Source: Nostoc sp. PCC 7107 (GTDB lineage Bacteria > Cyanobacteriota > Cyanobacteriia > Cyanobacteriales > Nostocaceae). From it: a DNA stretch of 64,000 bases. This document shows, piece by piece, positions 45,234 through 55,600 of the stretch (the stretch's first letter is position 1; every line of letters starts with the position of its first letter). The notes below the pieces were generated by a model. The model was given only the letters and a program-made list of their open reading frames with translations. It did no database searches and was not told the DNA's origin. The stretch covers positions 62,001-126,000 of the forward strand of contig NC_019676.1 in assembly GCF_000316625.1 (NCBI RefSeq), in the 5' to 3' direction. The position numbers and the translations under genes are program-made.

Positions 45234-45277
45234 GGCATAAAAATTCTTGTTCTCCATCATTGATTGGAGAAACATGA

Positions 45278-46510
45278 TCAAGCATCTCGACTCATCACAA
45301 AATCAAATAGATGATGCGCCATTTCTAATTTAGAACAATGGGCAATTTCTAATTGATGATTTTGCCCATCTAAAAAAATGGCTTGATTATTGTTACTCCC
45401 AAAACCACTATCTGGTTGATCTATAGGATTAGCAACAATTACATCTAATTTCTTCGTCTGCAACTTTTCCTTTGCAGGGGTGATTATATCTCCCGTCTGT
45501 GCAGCAAAACCGATTAATAACTGATGTGATTGCTTGAGTTGTGCTAGTTGGGCAACAATATCAGGTACAGGTTCTAAAGGTAATGCTTGGGGGAGCGATC
45601 GCTTGGGCAATTTTTCTGTACTATAATCTTTGGGCTTGACATCAGCCACAGCAGCCGACATGATAATCACATCAGCATTGGGTAAATATTCCAACATCAC
45701 CTGTTGCATTTCTTCAGATGAAATCACGGGTATTGCCTGCACTCCCAAGGGTGCATCCCAACTAGCGACACCATGTATTAAAGTCACATTTGCACCACGA
45801 TGCAAGGCGGCTTGTGCTAAAGCTAAACCCATCTTACCCGTAGAAGGATTACCAATAAATCTTACTGGGTCGAGATACTCTCGCGTTCCCCCAGCACTAA
45901 TTAATATGCGTTTACTGACTAAATCTCGCTTACCGCCAGTATGTAATAAAGATTGAACACGGGTGACAATTTCTGCTGGTTCCGCCATTCTACCAGCACC
46001 GATGCGATCGCACGCCAGTAACCCCGATGCTGTACTCATCCCATGATAGCGGCTGTCTGTTAACAACTGCTGCCAATTGCGTTGCACTGTTAGCTGTTCC
46101 CACATATCCGTATTCATCGCTGGTGCTAACAGTACAGGACACCTAGATGCTAACACCGTATTCGTCAGCAAATTATCAGCCATTCCGTAGGTTAACTTAG
46201 CTAACGTATTCGCTGTTAAAGGTGCAATTACGATTAAATCTGCCCATTCGCCCAACTCAATATGCAACGGACGGGAGTGAGTTGGTTGCCAAAAATCATC
46301 ATCAGTATAAGCTGGATGACGGGAGAGAGTCGCTAAAGTTAGGGGTGTGATGAATTCTTGGGCTGAACGGGTGAGAATCACGCGAACTTCCACCCCGCTT
46401 TTAAACAGCGTCGAAACCACCTCACAAACTTTATAAGCGGCGATACCGCCGCCTACACAAATAAGAACCCTTTTATTGCGATTTTCGCTTGGAGAATGAA
46501 AATTAGACAT
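45278..46510 (-). CDS. coaBC: Bifunctional phosphopantothenoylcysteine decarboxylase / phosphopantothenate-cysteine ligase
   Basis: Catalyses the second and third steps of coenzyme A synthesis from phosphopantothenate. The 410-residue protein has the N-terminal FMN-dependent CoaC domain (about 1-190) with [31 protein letters not shown] and the substrate-binding PAMNTDMWE; the CoaB ligase domain follows with [26 protein letters not shown]-like [10 protein letters not shown] and [11 protein letters not shown]. Both active sites look complete. An STRR patch lies directly upstream of the start. Confidence 0.97.
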   Translation of the reverse strand: MSNFHSPSENRNKRVLICVGGGIAAYKVCEVVSTLFKSGVEVRVILTRSAQEFITPLTLATLSRHPAYTDDDFWQPTHSRPLHIELGEWADLIVIAPLTANTLAKLTYGMADNLLTNTVLASRCPVLLAPAMNTDMWEQLTVQRNWQQLLTDSRYHGMSTASGLLACDRIGAGRMAEPAEIVTRVQSLLHTGGKRDLVSKRILISAGGTREYLDPVRFIGNPSTGKMGLALAQAALHRGANVTLIHGVASWDAPLGVQAIPVISSEEMQQVMLEYLPNADVIIMSAAVADVKPKDYSTEKLPKRSLPQALPLEPVPDIVAQLAQLKQSHQLLIGFAAQTGDIITPAKEKLQTKKLDVIVANPIDQPDSGFGSNNNQAIFLDGQNHQLEIAHCSKLEMAHHLFDFVMSRDA

Positions 46511-46514
46511 GAGA

Positions 46515-46568
46515 AAAAAATATGAAGCCTGAAATTAATTTCATACTTCATACTTTATACTTCAGACT
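46515..46568. repeat. STRR repeats, TTCATAC/TTTATAC heptamers
   Basis: Heptamers TTTCATA, CTTCATA, CTTTATA, CTTCAGA follow an ATATGAAGCCTGAAA patch, so the element can fold back on itself. It fills the spacer between the DUF2555 and coaBC genes (both on the minus strand) and resembles the heptamer hairpin at 3611. Confidence 0.5.
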
Positions 46569-46572
46569 TTAT

Positions 46573-46785
46573 CTAAGCTTCATCGTAAGGTTCTAAATCT
46601 AAGAGGTAGATATACGGTTCCACTAATTCTGGACGCTGAAAGGCGATCGCTCGGAGTAGATGCCAATCGTTCAAACCTTCAAAAGCATTGCTATAATTAT
46701 CGAGTTCCAGACGCGTAGCTAAGTCTTCCACATCTGCTGCGGTCATGGCAGCAATTTCTGTCTTGGAAATGCCTAGAGTCTTCAT
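46573..46785 (-). CDS. DUF2555 family protein
   Basis: A 70-residue cyanobacterial protein of unknown function. It begins MKTLGISKTEIAAMTAADVE, continues with LATRLELDNY and the conserved LNDWHLLRAIAFQRPELVEP, and ends in an acidic YDEA tail. The ATG at 46785 is chosen because a GGAGGGG site lies 8 nt upstream; a longer frame to 46848 would start inside the leader. It is probably a small soluble helical protein. It may be cotranscribed with coaBC, 62 nt downstream. Confidence 0.85.
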   Translation of the reverse strand: MKTLGISKTEIAAMTAADVEDLATRLELDNYSNAFEGLNDWHLLRAIAFQRPELVEPYIYLLDLEPYDEA

Positions 46786-46938
46786 AATGCTTGCCCCTCC
46801 CTTATGCAGCATTTGCATCCAGCTTGGGTAAAGTTGCGCTTGACGCAACCACCCAATCTATATTACTCATTAGACGGCATTTCTTTCGTAAAAATTTGCA
46901 TGATTTTTACCATAATTGTAAAAAATTTGTATTTAAGG

Positions 46939-47559
46939 CTACGCAATTGTCGTTAAAACAAAATTTCGTAACGCTTCTAACATTTGCAGATTAATTTCAT
47001 GCCCCGCTTCAAATTCCAAATAATCTACCGCAAACCCCAGAAATTGCAACGCTTCCCGCGTTTTTATGGCTGCTGACAATGGCACAACTTCATCCTGAGT
47101 ACCGTGCATAACTAAAGTCGGCGGAATCTCCTTTTTCCCTGTTGGTACTGCATCAGGATGTAAATACCCACTCATCACCGTTAAACCAGCTAAGGGTAAC
47201 TTTAAGCCTACTTCTAAAGTCATCGCCCCACCTTGAGAAAAGCCACACAAAATCGTCCGCGATAAAGGTACGCCAGTGCTGCTTTCTAAAGATTGCAAAA
47301 AATCAGTGAGTAATTGCCGACTTTCGGCTAAACCCTGATACATATTCTCATTTCGCAACTCATACCAAGCTTTACCAACAGAAGAATAAGGATGGGGATA
47401 AGGTGCATTGGGAAAAACAAACTGGTAATTCGGTAACTGAAAATAAGGTAATAAAGATGCCACATCCTCAGCATTAGCACCCCAACCATGCAAAGCCACA
47501 ATTAAGCCAACCGGGGGTTGAGAATTAGCCGGAGGGACATTGATAAATTGTAAAGACAC
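46939..47559 (-). CDS. Phospholipase/carboxylesterase-family alpha/beta hydrolase
   Basis: A 206-residue serine esterase of the acyl-protein-thioesterase/carboxylesterase-2 family. VALHGWGANAEDVASLLPYF holds the oxyanion-hole region, LCGFSQGGAM the nucleophile Ser, HGTQDEVVP the catalytic Asp, and EAGHEI the catalytic His. Length and order of the triad match the family. The start is GTG 47559. It follows the Gly-rich exoprotein gene (stop at 47656) on the same strand after 96 nt, but a functional link is not evident. Confidence 0.92.
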   Translation of the reverse strand: MSLQFINVPPANSQPPVGLIVALHGWGANAEDVASLLPYFQLPNYQFVFPNAPYPHPYSSVGKAWYELRNENMYQGLAESRQLLTDFLQSLESSTGVPLSRTILCGFSQGGAMTLEVGLKLPLAGLTVMSGYLHPDAVPTGKKEIPPTLVMHGTQDEVVPLSAAIKTREALQFLGFAVDYLEFEAGHEINLQMLEALRNFVLTTIA

Positions 47560-47655
47560 AGACAGAAGTTACTCCCATAATTCAAATCTGTAGTAAATCC
47601 TATCTCCATAAGTAGAAATTTTGACAGGTTACAGGATGTGGGTAAAATTATTCTA

Positions 47656-50289
47656 TTAATCCACTCGAACCCGGAAGCGTACAAAACCGAAATTACTACC
47701 TGATGTATAGTTGAGAGTGCCGAAATTCACCACTACTGCACCTGTGGGATTAGTTTGATTAGGACATACATTATTGGCACTTAAAGGCGCTAAAGGCGAG
47801 AAAAAGCTACCATTATCGCTATCCGCAGTATTAGTTCTGGGTGTGGTTGTGTTAGCTAAATTCACCAAAATTCCACTAGCAGAAGCAAAGCTGTTACTAA
47901 TAAATGTTGTACTTGTAGGAATAGGGTCACAAAATCTAGCGTTTTGTATTGGCTGGTTGCCATCGGCAAGAAAGTAAATAGTATATTCAACTTCATCGCC
48001 ACTTTGTAAGGTGAATTGCGAACTCAGATTAATAACGCCTATTGGGGAAAGTTGAGACCAACCTGCGGCGTTATCGTTTTGGTCATTAGGATCATCAATA
48101 AAACTACCAAAGTTGACACCACTCAAAGGCAAGCCATTTCTGACAACATTGGTAATTCGTTTTACACCCCGCAACCTGACAATTGGAGTGGGTATAGCAG
48201 AACCCACTGCCACTTCCTCCCCTACTGTTGCTGGGTCGTAAGTCACGCTGGTTGTGCCATTTGCCGTGGTTCGGGTAGGATCAAGATAAGTTGCAGTGGC
48301 ACCATTGTTATACACTCCATCAGGCACAGTTGCAGCCACATCAGTAGTAAAAGTAATTTGCACGCTTGCGCCACCGGGAATATTGAAACTACCAAAATTT
48401 AGCGTCGTTGCACCAGCAGTTGGGTTAGTGATACTGGTACGTGTTGCACCACCATTCAATGTCACAGTAGGAGTAACCGAGCCATCAAAACTAAAACCGC
48501 TGGGCAAAGGATCGGTAATATCAATATTAGTAGCGGTAGCTCGGTCAGCTGCATTAACTACAGCAATGCTATAAGTTGCCTTACCTGGCTTAATAATTGG
48601 CCCTGGTGTACTGGTAGTTTTAGTAATAGTAAGTTGCGGAACACATTCTGCACCAGAATTTGCCCCAGGGATAGTACCTACAGATTGGCTGATACCACCG
48701 ACACCTGCGGTAGCACCAAAATAAGGGTCTACAGGATCAATGGGGTCTTTTGCAGTGCCACTTTGCCCACCTGTAACGTTAACACCAGCACCAGAACTAG
48801 TAAAGACAACACCACCACCACCACCGCCACCTGGGCCATGAGCGCCATCAAAAGGTTCAGCAGCATTACTGTATTTAACGTTACCACCATTACCACCTCT
48901 AGCACTTACCGTTAAACCAGCAAGGTTATTATTTGCAGATCTTACTACTACGCTACCACCCGCACCACCTCCACCAGTACCATCTTGACGGACATCAAAA
49001 GCAGTAGCTCCATTCGCATTGATAGTCCCGCTACCACTGACACTTGCTGTGCGAATTAACACCATACCGCCACCATTAGCGCCACTACTAGCAATACCAT
49101 TCGTCGGAACACCAGTAGTTGCACTAGTGGCCTGATTTGTGGTGCCAGCACCACCACCGCCACCTAAAACAACCCGATTAATGTTAGCAGGAAAACTAGC
49201 ACCGCCAAAGCCACCAACATAGACACCAGATGTCCAAGAACGACCCCCCAGTCCACCAGTGCCGCCGTTGCTACCACCACCACCACCGGAATTGTGTCTG
49301 TTGTTGATTGGTTGACCATCAGTGCTGCCACCGCCAGCGTTGCCGGGTGCGCCACGGCCGTAACTCCCGCCAGGGTAGCCTTCAACACCATTGTCAATGG
49401 CTGAGATAGTGGCTGAGTTCAGTATATAGCGAGGTGTACCAGCAGTACCTTCTCCTTTGGAACCATTGGCATCACTAGTGGATGAAGTTACATAATCTGT
49501 ACGGAGGAGGCCAGTAGTGCCAGTTAACTGACGACCTGCACCGCCACGGAAACCAATACCACTCACATCTACAGTGGCGCTGGCTAAATTCAAGTTGCCT
49601 GCAACATCATAAATTAAAATTCCGCCTGAAGAACCATTCCAAGGTGCCGCAGTGAGGCTAGAACTCATAGTGGCACTGGAATATTGCGGTACGCGGATGA
49701 CTTGATAGGTTCTTTGTCCTTGGGAACCAAAAGGGGTATTATTATAGGAATTAATTAATCCTCCCGCATTTTTTCCCTGAATTGGGATTGAACCACCTGA
49801 TACTGGGCCGGTAGCAACAACATATTCATAATTACCTGCTGTGAAGTTGGTATTGTTGAGGTTGCCACTAGCGCCTGTGGTTGCTGGAGTCAGGGAAACA
49901 TTGCTATTATTGCCACCCCCAGAAACTCCATTACCGTAACTATCTGTGTTGCTGGAATCGATATCTGCGCCTTGCATTTGGATGATGAGTAACAAGTCAC
50001 CCGCCGTAATGGGAGTCGTAGAACCGTTGGGGTTAATTGCACCAACAGGAATGGAGGTTGAACCTGCGGCAACGGTTGTATTTGTCGCACCAGGGTAGTA
50101 GGTGTTGATGATGCCGCCTAAACTGCTGGGGCCATCTTTACCAGGGGTGGCACATAATTGGGGTGTGACTTGGGCTGTGGCTGGTGTTTGGGTGAGTAAT
50201 ATTAGGCTTTGATAGCTGAGGGTAGTGAGGATGAGGGTGACGCTACGGATACGTTTTAGGAGATTGTGAGATGTTTGGGATTTTAGCAT
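47656..50289 (-). CDS. Secreted Gly/Asn/Ser-rich protein with DUF11 domain
   Basis: An 877-residue exported protein. An N-terminal signal (hydrophobic stretch about 17-38, ending TPATAQ) is followed by about 500 residues very rich in Gly, Asn, Ser and Thr with GGGGGSNGG-type runs, resembling repetitive beta-structured surface proteins. A DUF11 (Ig-like, SdrD/isopeptide-type) domain starts near residue 545 with LTITKTTSTPGPIIKPGKAT and ITDPLPSGFSFDG, and a second related domain fills the C terminus (YTIYFLADGNQPIQNARFCD). It ends in FRVRVD without an anchor. It lies downstream of three other large envelope genes on the same strand and is probably the exported or displayed subunit of that set. 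Function unknown. Confidence 0.8.
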   Translation of the reverse strand: MLKSQTSHNLLKRIRSVTLILTTLSYQSLILLTQTPATAQVTPQLCATPGKDGPSSLGGIINTYYPGATNTTVAAGSTSIPVGAINPNGSTTPITAGDLLLIIQMQGADIDSSNTDSYGNGVSGGGNNSNVSLTPATTGASGNLNNTNFTAGNYEYVVATGPVSGGSIPIQGKNAGGLINSYNNTPFGSQGQRTYQVIRVPQYSSATMSSSLTAAPWNGSSGGILIYDVAGNLNLASATVDVSGIGFRGGAGRQLTGTTGLLRTDYVTSSTSDANGSKGEGTAGTPRYILNSATISAIDNGVEGYPGGSYGRGAPGNAGGGSTDGQPINNRHNSGGGGGSNGGTGGLGGRSWTSGVYVGGFGGASFPANINRVVLGGGGGAGTTNQATSATTGVPTNGIASSGANGGGMVLIRTASVSGSGTINANGATAFDVRQDGTGGGGAGGSVVVRSANNNLAGLTVSARGGNGGNVKYSNAAEPFDGAHGPGGGGGGGVVFTSSGAGVNVTGGQSGTAKDPIDPVDPYFGATAGVGGISQSVGTIPGANSGAECVPQLTITKTTSTPGPIIKPGKATYSIAVVNAADRATATNIDITDPLPSGFSFDGSVTPTVTLNGGATRTSITNPTAGATTLNFGSFNIPGGASVQITFTTDVAATVPDGVYNNGATATYLDPTRTTANGTTSVTYDPATVGEEVAVGSAIPTPIVRLRGVKRITNVVRNGLPLSGVNFGSFIDDPNDQNDNAAGWSQLSPIGVINLSSQFTLQSGDEVEYTIYFLADGNQPIQNARFCDPIPTSTTFISNSFASASGILVNLANTTTPRTNTADSDNGSFFSPLAPLSANNVCPNQTNPTGAVVVNFGTLNYTSGSNFGFVRFRVRVD

Positions 50290-50297
50290 TTTGAATA

Positions 50298-50397
50298 AAC
50301 CGCAAAGGACACAAAGAAATACGAACCACAGAGGAGCCAGTCGCGTGGGCGGGTTTCCTGACTTGAGCGAACTGGCGTAGCGCAGAGTTCACAGAGG
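50298..50397. repeat. Nested dispersed repeat between two envelope genes
   Basis: A CGCAAAGGACACAAAG...CACAGAGG repeat is interrupted by a GC-rich element bounded by GCCAGT (50335-50340) and ACTGGC (50371-50376) and continues as CGCAGAGTTCACAGAGG. It occupies most of the 156-nt spacer, so the last gene of the block may be expressed at a different level or separately. Confidence 0.6.
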
Positions 50398-50445
50398 AAT
50401 GAGAGTTTGAGAGATTTTTTGTGTAAGTCCTAATTTTTAACTCTG

Positions 50446-52632
50446 TTACCTGTCACCTCCTATTGCTTCTATTTGCAAGTCTTTCTCTTGTTCTTCAAGG
50501 ATGATTTCTAGCCCTCTGGTATCTTGGAAAATTATTTCTACTCGTCTATCTCTGGCTGTATCAATGACGGTGTTACCGGAGGTTCGTCGTTGTTTTTCGC
50601 CAAAGGTGCGAATGGTCATTCTTTCGGCAGCAATGCCTTGTTTTAGTAGGTAATTTCTCGCAGACATGGCGCGGCGTTTGCCTAAGTCTAAGTTATAGGC
50701 ATCACTGGCACGAATATCAGTGTGGCCTTCAATTTCAATCACAATGAAGGGATATTGTTGTAAGACTTGGGCAATTTGGTTGAGAACTGTGCTGCTTTCT
50801 TGGCTGATGAAGTCTTTATCTAAGGCAAAGTGAATGATGCGGGGAACGTTGAGCCGGAGGGGTTCTGGTTTTGGTTCAGGTTGTGGGGCTGGTTGGGGTG
50901 CGCTGACACATTTGGGCGGTGAGGAAGTTGGTTGGGGAGAGGTAGAGGGATTTTTTGCTGAGGGGTCTATGATGATTGCATTGTAAGCTGGTTCAGAAGT
51001 ACCGTATTTTGGATGGGTAGCGATCGCACTTATTCTCTCCCCAGTTCGCAAACCTGCTAAACTACCGCTAAAGTTACCTTTTTCATCGGCAGTTAACGTT
51101 GTGAGTGGTTCACTCAAGGGGCCGTAGTTATCATTTCCCTGGACGCGATATATCTGCACTTGAGTACCAGGGTCGGCTTGACCGCTAATTAAGGCTTGAC
51201 CGTTAACTAGTAATAACTGAGAACTGGCAAATTCTGGTGCATTCATCGCGCCATTGGCTGTTTCAAGTCTGCGGTTGGGACTGTTACGTTTGGGGTTGGG
51301 GCCGTCTCCTCGTTGAAAGTCGCTGATGTTTAGTTGTTGTTGGGTGTTAAGGTCAATACTTAAACCTTCTAAATCGCTAAATTGATTATTTTGAATGATG
51401 TTTGCGATCGCACTACCAAAAGTACCATGAGTACCAAATGCTGTCACTGCTACTCCTGGCCCAGTTTGGTTGCGAATTTCGTTATCAGTAACTTGATTTT
51501 CGTTCCCCATTAAGTAAACTGCGGCTCGGCGCAAACGTCTACCGTTAAAGGTGATGCGGTTATCGTGAATTTTGACGTTACCTGTGGGTTTGAATAAATA
51601 AATACCAGCCCCATCGTTACCGCAAATCAAATTTCCTTGCAGTTGGGAATTAGTAATTACGCCTTCTAATCTCACAGCATCAGGCATTCCGGCTATACCG
51701 TTACCAACAATGATGTTTTCTGCCATGAAGGTATTTTCGGCACGTACAGAGGTAATAATTGCACTGCCTTCATGGTAAGAAATACGGTTACGTCTGATTT
51801 TTGTCCCAGTGCTGTTGAAAACGTAGACACCAAAAGCTGAGGTTTTCTCTGGCATTTTCTCATCTGGGGTAATGCCTAACCAGTTGTTTTCAATCACCAC
51901 ACCTTTGGGGGGAATGTCTTTGTCTCCAAAGGGAAAGTTACTGTTGGGTGGTTGTTGCTGTTTGGTATTGGGAGGTGGTAAGCGATGAGAAATGAAAATA
52001 TCGGCTGGCGGTGTGGTTAATGTTGCACCTTGATTCAGGGAACGAAAACCGTAGATACTTAAACCGCGAATCTGCACATTATCGGCGACTACCGTAAAAC
52101 CACGTAATATCTCTTGGTTTGCGGCGGGTGTGATAGCAACTATTGGTTGAGGAATGGCAATTTCCGCTGTTGCGGAACGGGAAGCATCGTAACTTGGTTG
52201 GCTAGTACCGTCTATGATTAATTTTGGTGTGGCTAAGGCTGGTAATTCTTGTTGTAGTTGGATAGTGGTTTGATTTGGCGGTAAGTTAAATTCAATTCGC
52301 GCGTTGTCATTGCTGGGTTTTACTTGCGCTTTTTCTTGGTTACTCAGTTTTTCTACGGAGAGATTACCGTTTACTAGGTCAATGGCTTCGCGTAAAGTGA
52401 GTTTGTCGTCTGGTTGTATTTGTCCGTCTTGGTTACTGTTGACTGTTACTTGTAGGGATGTGGGAGATGGTTGAGCGATCGCAATTTGGTGTAGGGTTGT
52501 TAGGTAAACAAGTAAGATAGAAACGAACCGCAAAGGGCGCATAGACGCGATAGCGGCTTCCCGCAGGGTAGGACACAAAGGAAGAGGAGTTTGAGAGGGT
52601 TTTAGGGAATAAGGGTGGTTTTTTGATATCAT
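50446..52632 (-). CDS. Beta-helix/OmpA-domain envelope protein
   Basis: A 728-residue exported protein. After an unusually long N region (see the repeat at 52524) comes a signal helix (FVSILLVYLTTLHQIAIA), then a right-handed beta-helix-like domain with many short Asn-rich coils (GNLICGNDGAGIYLFKPTGN, NEIRNQTGPGVAVTAFGTHG), a bacterial Ig-like segment (VNGQALISGQADPGTQVQIY), a Pro-rich linker and a C-terminal OmpA domain (about 600-710) with IEGHTDIRASDAYNLDLGKR and RRVEIIF that binds peptidoglycan. ATG 52632 has GGAG just before it; a GTG at 52644 overlapping the upstream stop is possible. It probably anchors the assembly to the cell wall. Confidence 0.82.
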   Translation of the reverse strand: MISKNHPYSLKPSQTPLPLCPTLREAAIASMRPLRFVSILLVYLTTLHQIAIAQPSPTSLQVTVNSNQDGQIQPDDKLTLREAIDLVNGNLSVEKLSNQEKAQVKPSNDNARIEFNLPPNQTTIQLQQELPALATPKLIIDGTSQPSYDASRSATAEIAIPQPIVAITPAANQEILRGFTVVADNVQIRGLSIYGFRSLNQGATLTTPPADIFISHRLPPPNTKQQQPPNSNFPFGDKDIPPKGVVIENNWLGITPDEKMPEKTSAFGVYVFNSTGTKIRRNRISYHEGSAIITSVRAENTFMAENIIVGNGIAGMPDAVRLEGVITNSQLQGNLICGNDGAGIYLFKPTGNVKIHDNRITFNGRRLRRAAVYLMGNENQVTDNEIRNQTGPGVAVTAFGTHGTFGSAIANIIQNNQFSDLEGLSIDLNTQQQLNISDFQRGDGPNPKRNSPNRRLETANGAMNAPEFASSQLLLVNGQALISGQADPGTQVQIYRVQGNDNYGPLSEPLTTLTADEKGNFSGSLAGLRTGERISAIATHPKYGTSEPAYNAIIIDPSAKNPSTSPQPTSSPPKCVSAPQPAPQPEPKPEPLRLNVPRIIHFALDKDFISQESSTVLNQIAQVLQQYPFIVIEIEGHTDIRASDAYNLDLGKRRAMSARNYLLKQGIAAERMTIRTFGEKQRRTSGNTVIDTARDRRVEIIFQDTRGLEIILEEQEKDLQIEAIGGDR
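52524..52581. repeat. Dispersed repeat inside the start of the OmpA-fusion gene
   Basis: Contains CGCAAAGGGCGCATAGACGC, then GCTTCCCGCAGGGTA (52556-52570; identical to 10800-10814) and GGACACAAAGG. On the minus strand it is translated as PLCPTLREAAIASMRPLRF in the N-terminal region of the OmpA-fusion protein. Elsewhere in the window such repeats are intergenic. Confidence 0.7.
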
Positions 52633-52640
52633 TACTCTCC

Positions 52641-55600
52641 TCACTTCGACTCTAAGGCTACTGGTTGAACTACTGACTCTTGCTGTTGTGGTGGTACTAC
52701 TTTTTGCCTACCGAAACCACCGAAAAGCTCGTTGAGTTTAAAGCTGATGTTTAAATAGGGGCCGCCGGCGGAGCGATAACCGCTAAAATCTCGGTCATCT
52801 GCGCTTCCGAAGGCGTAACCGACACCAATTCTTAAATCTGGTGTTAAATGATACCCACCTTCTACAGCTAAACCAAATTCGTTGAAGCCTTGTTCTGGTT
52901 GACCTAGCCAACGTCCTTCTAAGGCTAAGTCTGTGCGGTAGCCTAGTTGGTAAGTTGTGCGTAACTGTGCTAAGTGAATGCTGCTGTGATTGGTAAAATC
53001 TTCGGATAGGGAAGTAGAACTGCTGCGGAAGGCGTATTTACCATAAAGTTCCCATTGCCAGTTGGGTGCATAAATCGCTTCAGCTGAGAAAATATGGTCT
53101 ATGGAACCGTTACCGCTACCGGCTAATAAGGTATCTGGTGTGGTGGCAGGGTTTTGGCGATATTCATACCCTAATAAAGCGTTGAATTTATCATCGTTGG
53201 GGTCACGGTAAGCTAACCCGACGCGCAGATTTGCTGTGTTTCCTAGTCCTTGCAAGAGTTGATTTGCGCCGCCTGCTTGTTGATAGCGTACCGCCGCAGT
53301 TAAAGCTGGGGAAAGTTTACCAGATGCGGCGGCGGAAATTACCGTATGATTGCCTTCACTGCCACTACGATGTTCTAATCTGGCGTTGGCTTGGAAGTTG
53401 GGGTTATCGGTGTAATCTAGGCCGATGCTGTAAACATCACCCGCAAACAAACCCAATGAGGAAGCAGTTTGTCCAACTGCGTAAGGTTGAGCAAATCTGA
53501 TACCTGTGGCGGAATCTCCAAAAATATCTTTAAAGATATGTTCGTAACCGAGGCTTAATTTTAATCCTGGTGCGAGGCGGATACCATGATTAAGGGATAC
53601 AGAACCTTGGTCAGTCATCCCATCAGCGCCGCCTAAAATTGAGTAACGACCTCTGACGGTGGTATCTGGGGAAAATTTATGTTCGACCATTGTATCTAGA
53701 CTGGTGATGCTATTGCCTTGTAATAAGCCACCTTCATAAAATTGGTGTGCTAGTCGCATACTTACGCCAGGATACAATGCCCAATCTAAGCCGAATGTTG
53801 TGCGGTTGGGATAGAGTGGGTCACTTTTGCCTAGGTTGAGTTCGTTTTGCGTGTGAAATGTAAGTGATTCGGATAAGGGAACGTCAAGACGAGAGACTAA
53901 CTGGCTGGCGTTTCCGTTGAATTTGTTAGTAATGCGGTCTTTTCGGGAACGGTTGACGTATTCCAGACTTAAATCTGATTGACCGATTTTTTGTTGAATA
54001 CCTGCGCGGATGGTGGTGAGGGAATTATTAATTTTGCTTCCTGGTGCGGCTTGGGGTTGGGGGTTGAATAAGTCAACTAACTGGGTGCGTTCGGCTGGGG
54101 CGATACCAAAATTATCTTCGCGATCGTACCCTAGATTAAAGCTGGTGGTTTGTCCCAGTTTCCCAGTTAAGGACGCACCGTAGCGAGTTTGTCCGGGTGT
54201 AAAACTCCAAGTGGCGTTATTGGCAAAGTTTTCGGTGACGGAACGATAGTAAGCTTGTCCTTGGAAGTTTTTACCAAGATTTGCACTGGCTTCTAAACGG
54301 TACGCGGAACCACTGACGTTACCAAAGGCGAGGGTATTATGGCGAGAGTGTGCATATTCTCCGATAATTTGCCCAGAATTTCCCAAAGGTGCAAATAAAT
54401 CAAATCCGTATAGTTCAAAATCTTGCTGTCCTTGGTCTTCTCTGAGGTAACTTGCACCGACAAATGGACTACCGTTTTTTGTATTGAGGGTGTCGGAAGT
54501 TCTCAGGTTATATTGCAGTCGTCCAGCGTAAAGCTTGCTGTCTTCTCCAGCGTCGTTTTGATAGGTAACGACGATGCGGCGTACTAAAGTTTTACCAAAG
54601 GGGTTTAATTCTGTGGCGACAATGGGACGACGGAATAATAATGTACCGCGATCGTAATCTATTTCATAGTCGGAACCACGGGATAAAGCTTTACGTTCCA
54701 AGACTGTACCGGGACGATTGATTTCTTCAGCTTCGATAAAGACGTTTTCACTACCGGGAATAACTAAGCGACGGGAAAGGAAATAGTAACCACTGGTTCC
54801 GTTGGGGGTAATTGCATCGCGTTGGAAACCTTGAATATTGTTGGCGTATAAGGCTGTTAGTTGCAGGTTGCCAAAGTTGTAATTACCTTTGAAGCCGTGG
54901 AGTTGTCTGGTGGTAGCTGTATATAACTGGGATGATCTGGCAAATTCTTCGGTGTTGTAGTCACCCCACATAAAATAGTCTAATTCTGCACCGGGGATGT
55001 CTGGTGTGCGTTCAATGCGAGCATACACACTATCTGTAGAAGGTGCAGTGTTAGTAAAGCTAGAACTATCACCATAAACTGGATAGTCTTTTTCACAAGA
55101 TTGGATACCACCAAACAGGCGATTATCTCCGTTACAGTCTTGATTCAAAGGACGTTTGCTATTGAATGCGCCTGTAAATAACCAATCTCCAACTTTGCCA
55201 GTGGCGAATACAGCCGCATCTACATCTACACTTGTACGACCGATTTTATCAGGGTTGAGATAGTCACGGAAACTACCTCGGTAATCCGTACCGCCTGCAC
55301 CAATTCTAACGTTAATGCTACCTGTGGCTAAGGAAGGACGCAAGTTGGTAATAAATTCTACATTCGTATAAGCTTCAATCTCCGCATCTTGATTAATAGC
55401 CGCCCGGATTTTCACGTTTTGGGCAACTAAACCTGCTTGGAGTGTGGCTGTAAACTCACCTTTACGAGCGAGTACCTGAAACCCTGGTACGTCTTTATCT
55501 TGGTCTGCACCCACAAATTGACCTGCACTAGCGGTTAAGGTGACAGGGATATCTTCAGTGATGATTTCGCCTTTTTCGTCAGTAATTTTACCTTCTAAGG

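Noticed and set aside
48016-48915. Several Thr/Cys-rich plus-strand frames
   Set aside because: They are antisense to the low-complexity Gly/Asn-rich exoprotein gene, whose repetitive codons keep other frames open.
47656-50289. Tandem GGN-rich segment considered as a CRISPR or DNA repeat array
   Set aside because: The repeats are protein-level Gly/Asn low complexity with variable codons; there are no constant direct repeats with unique spacers.
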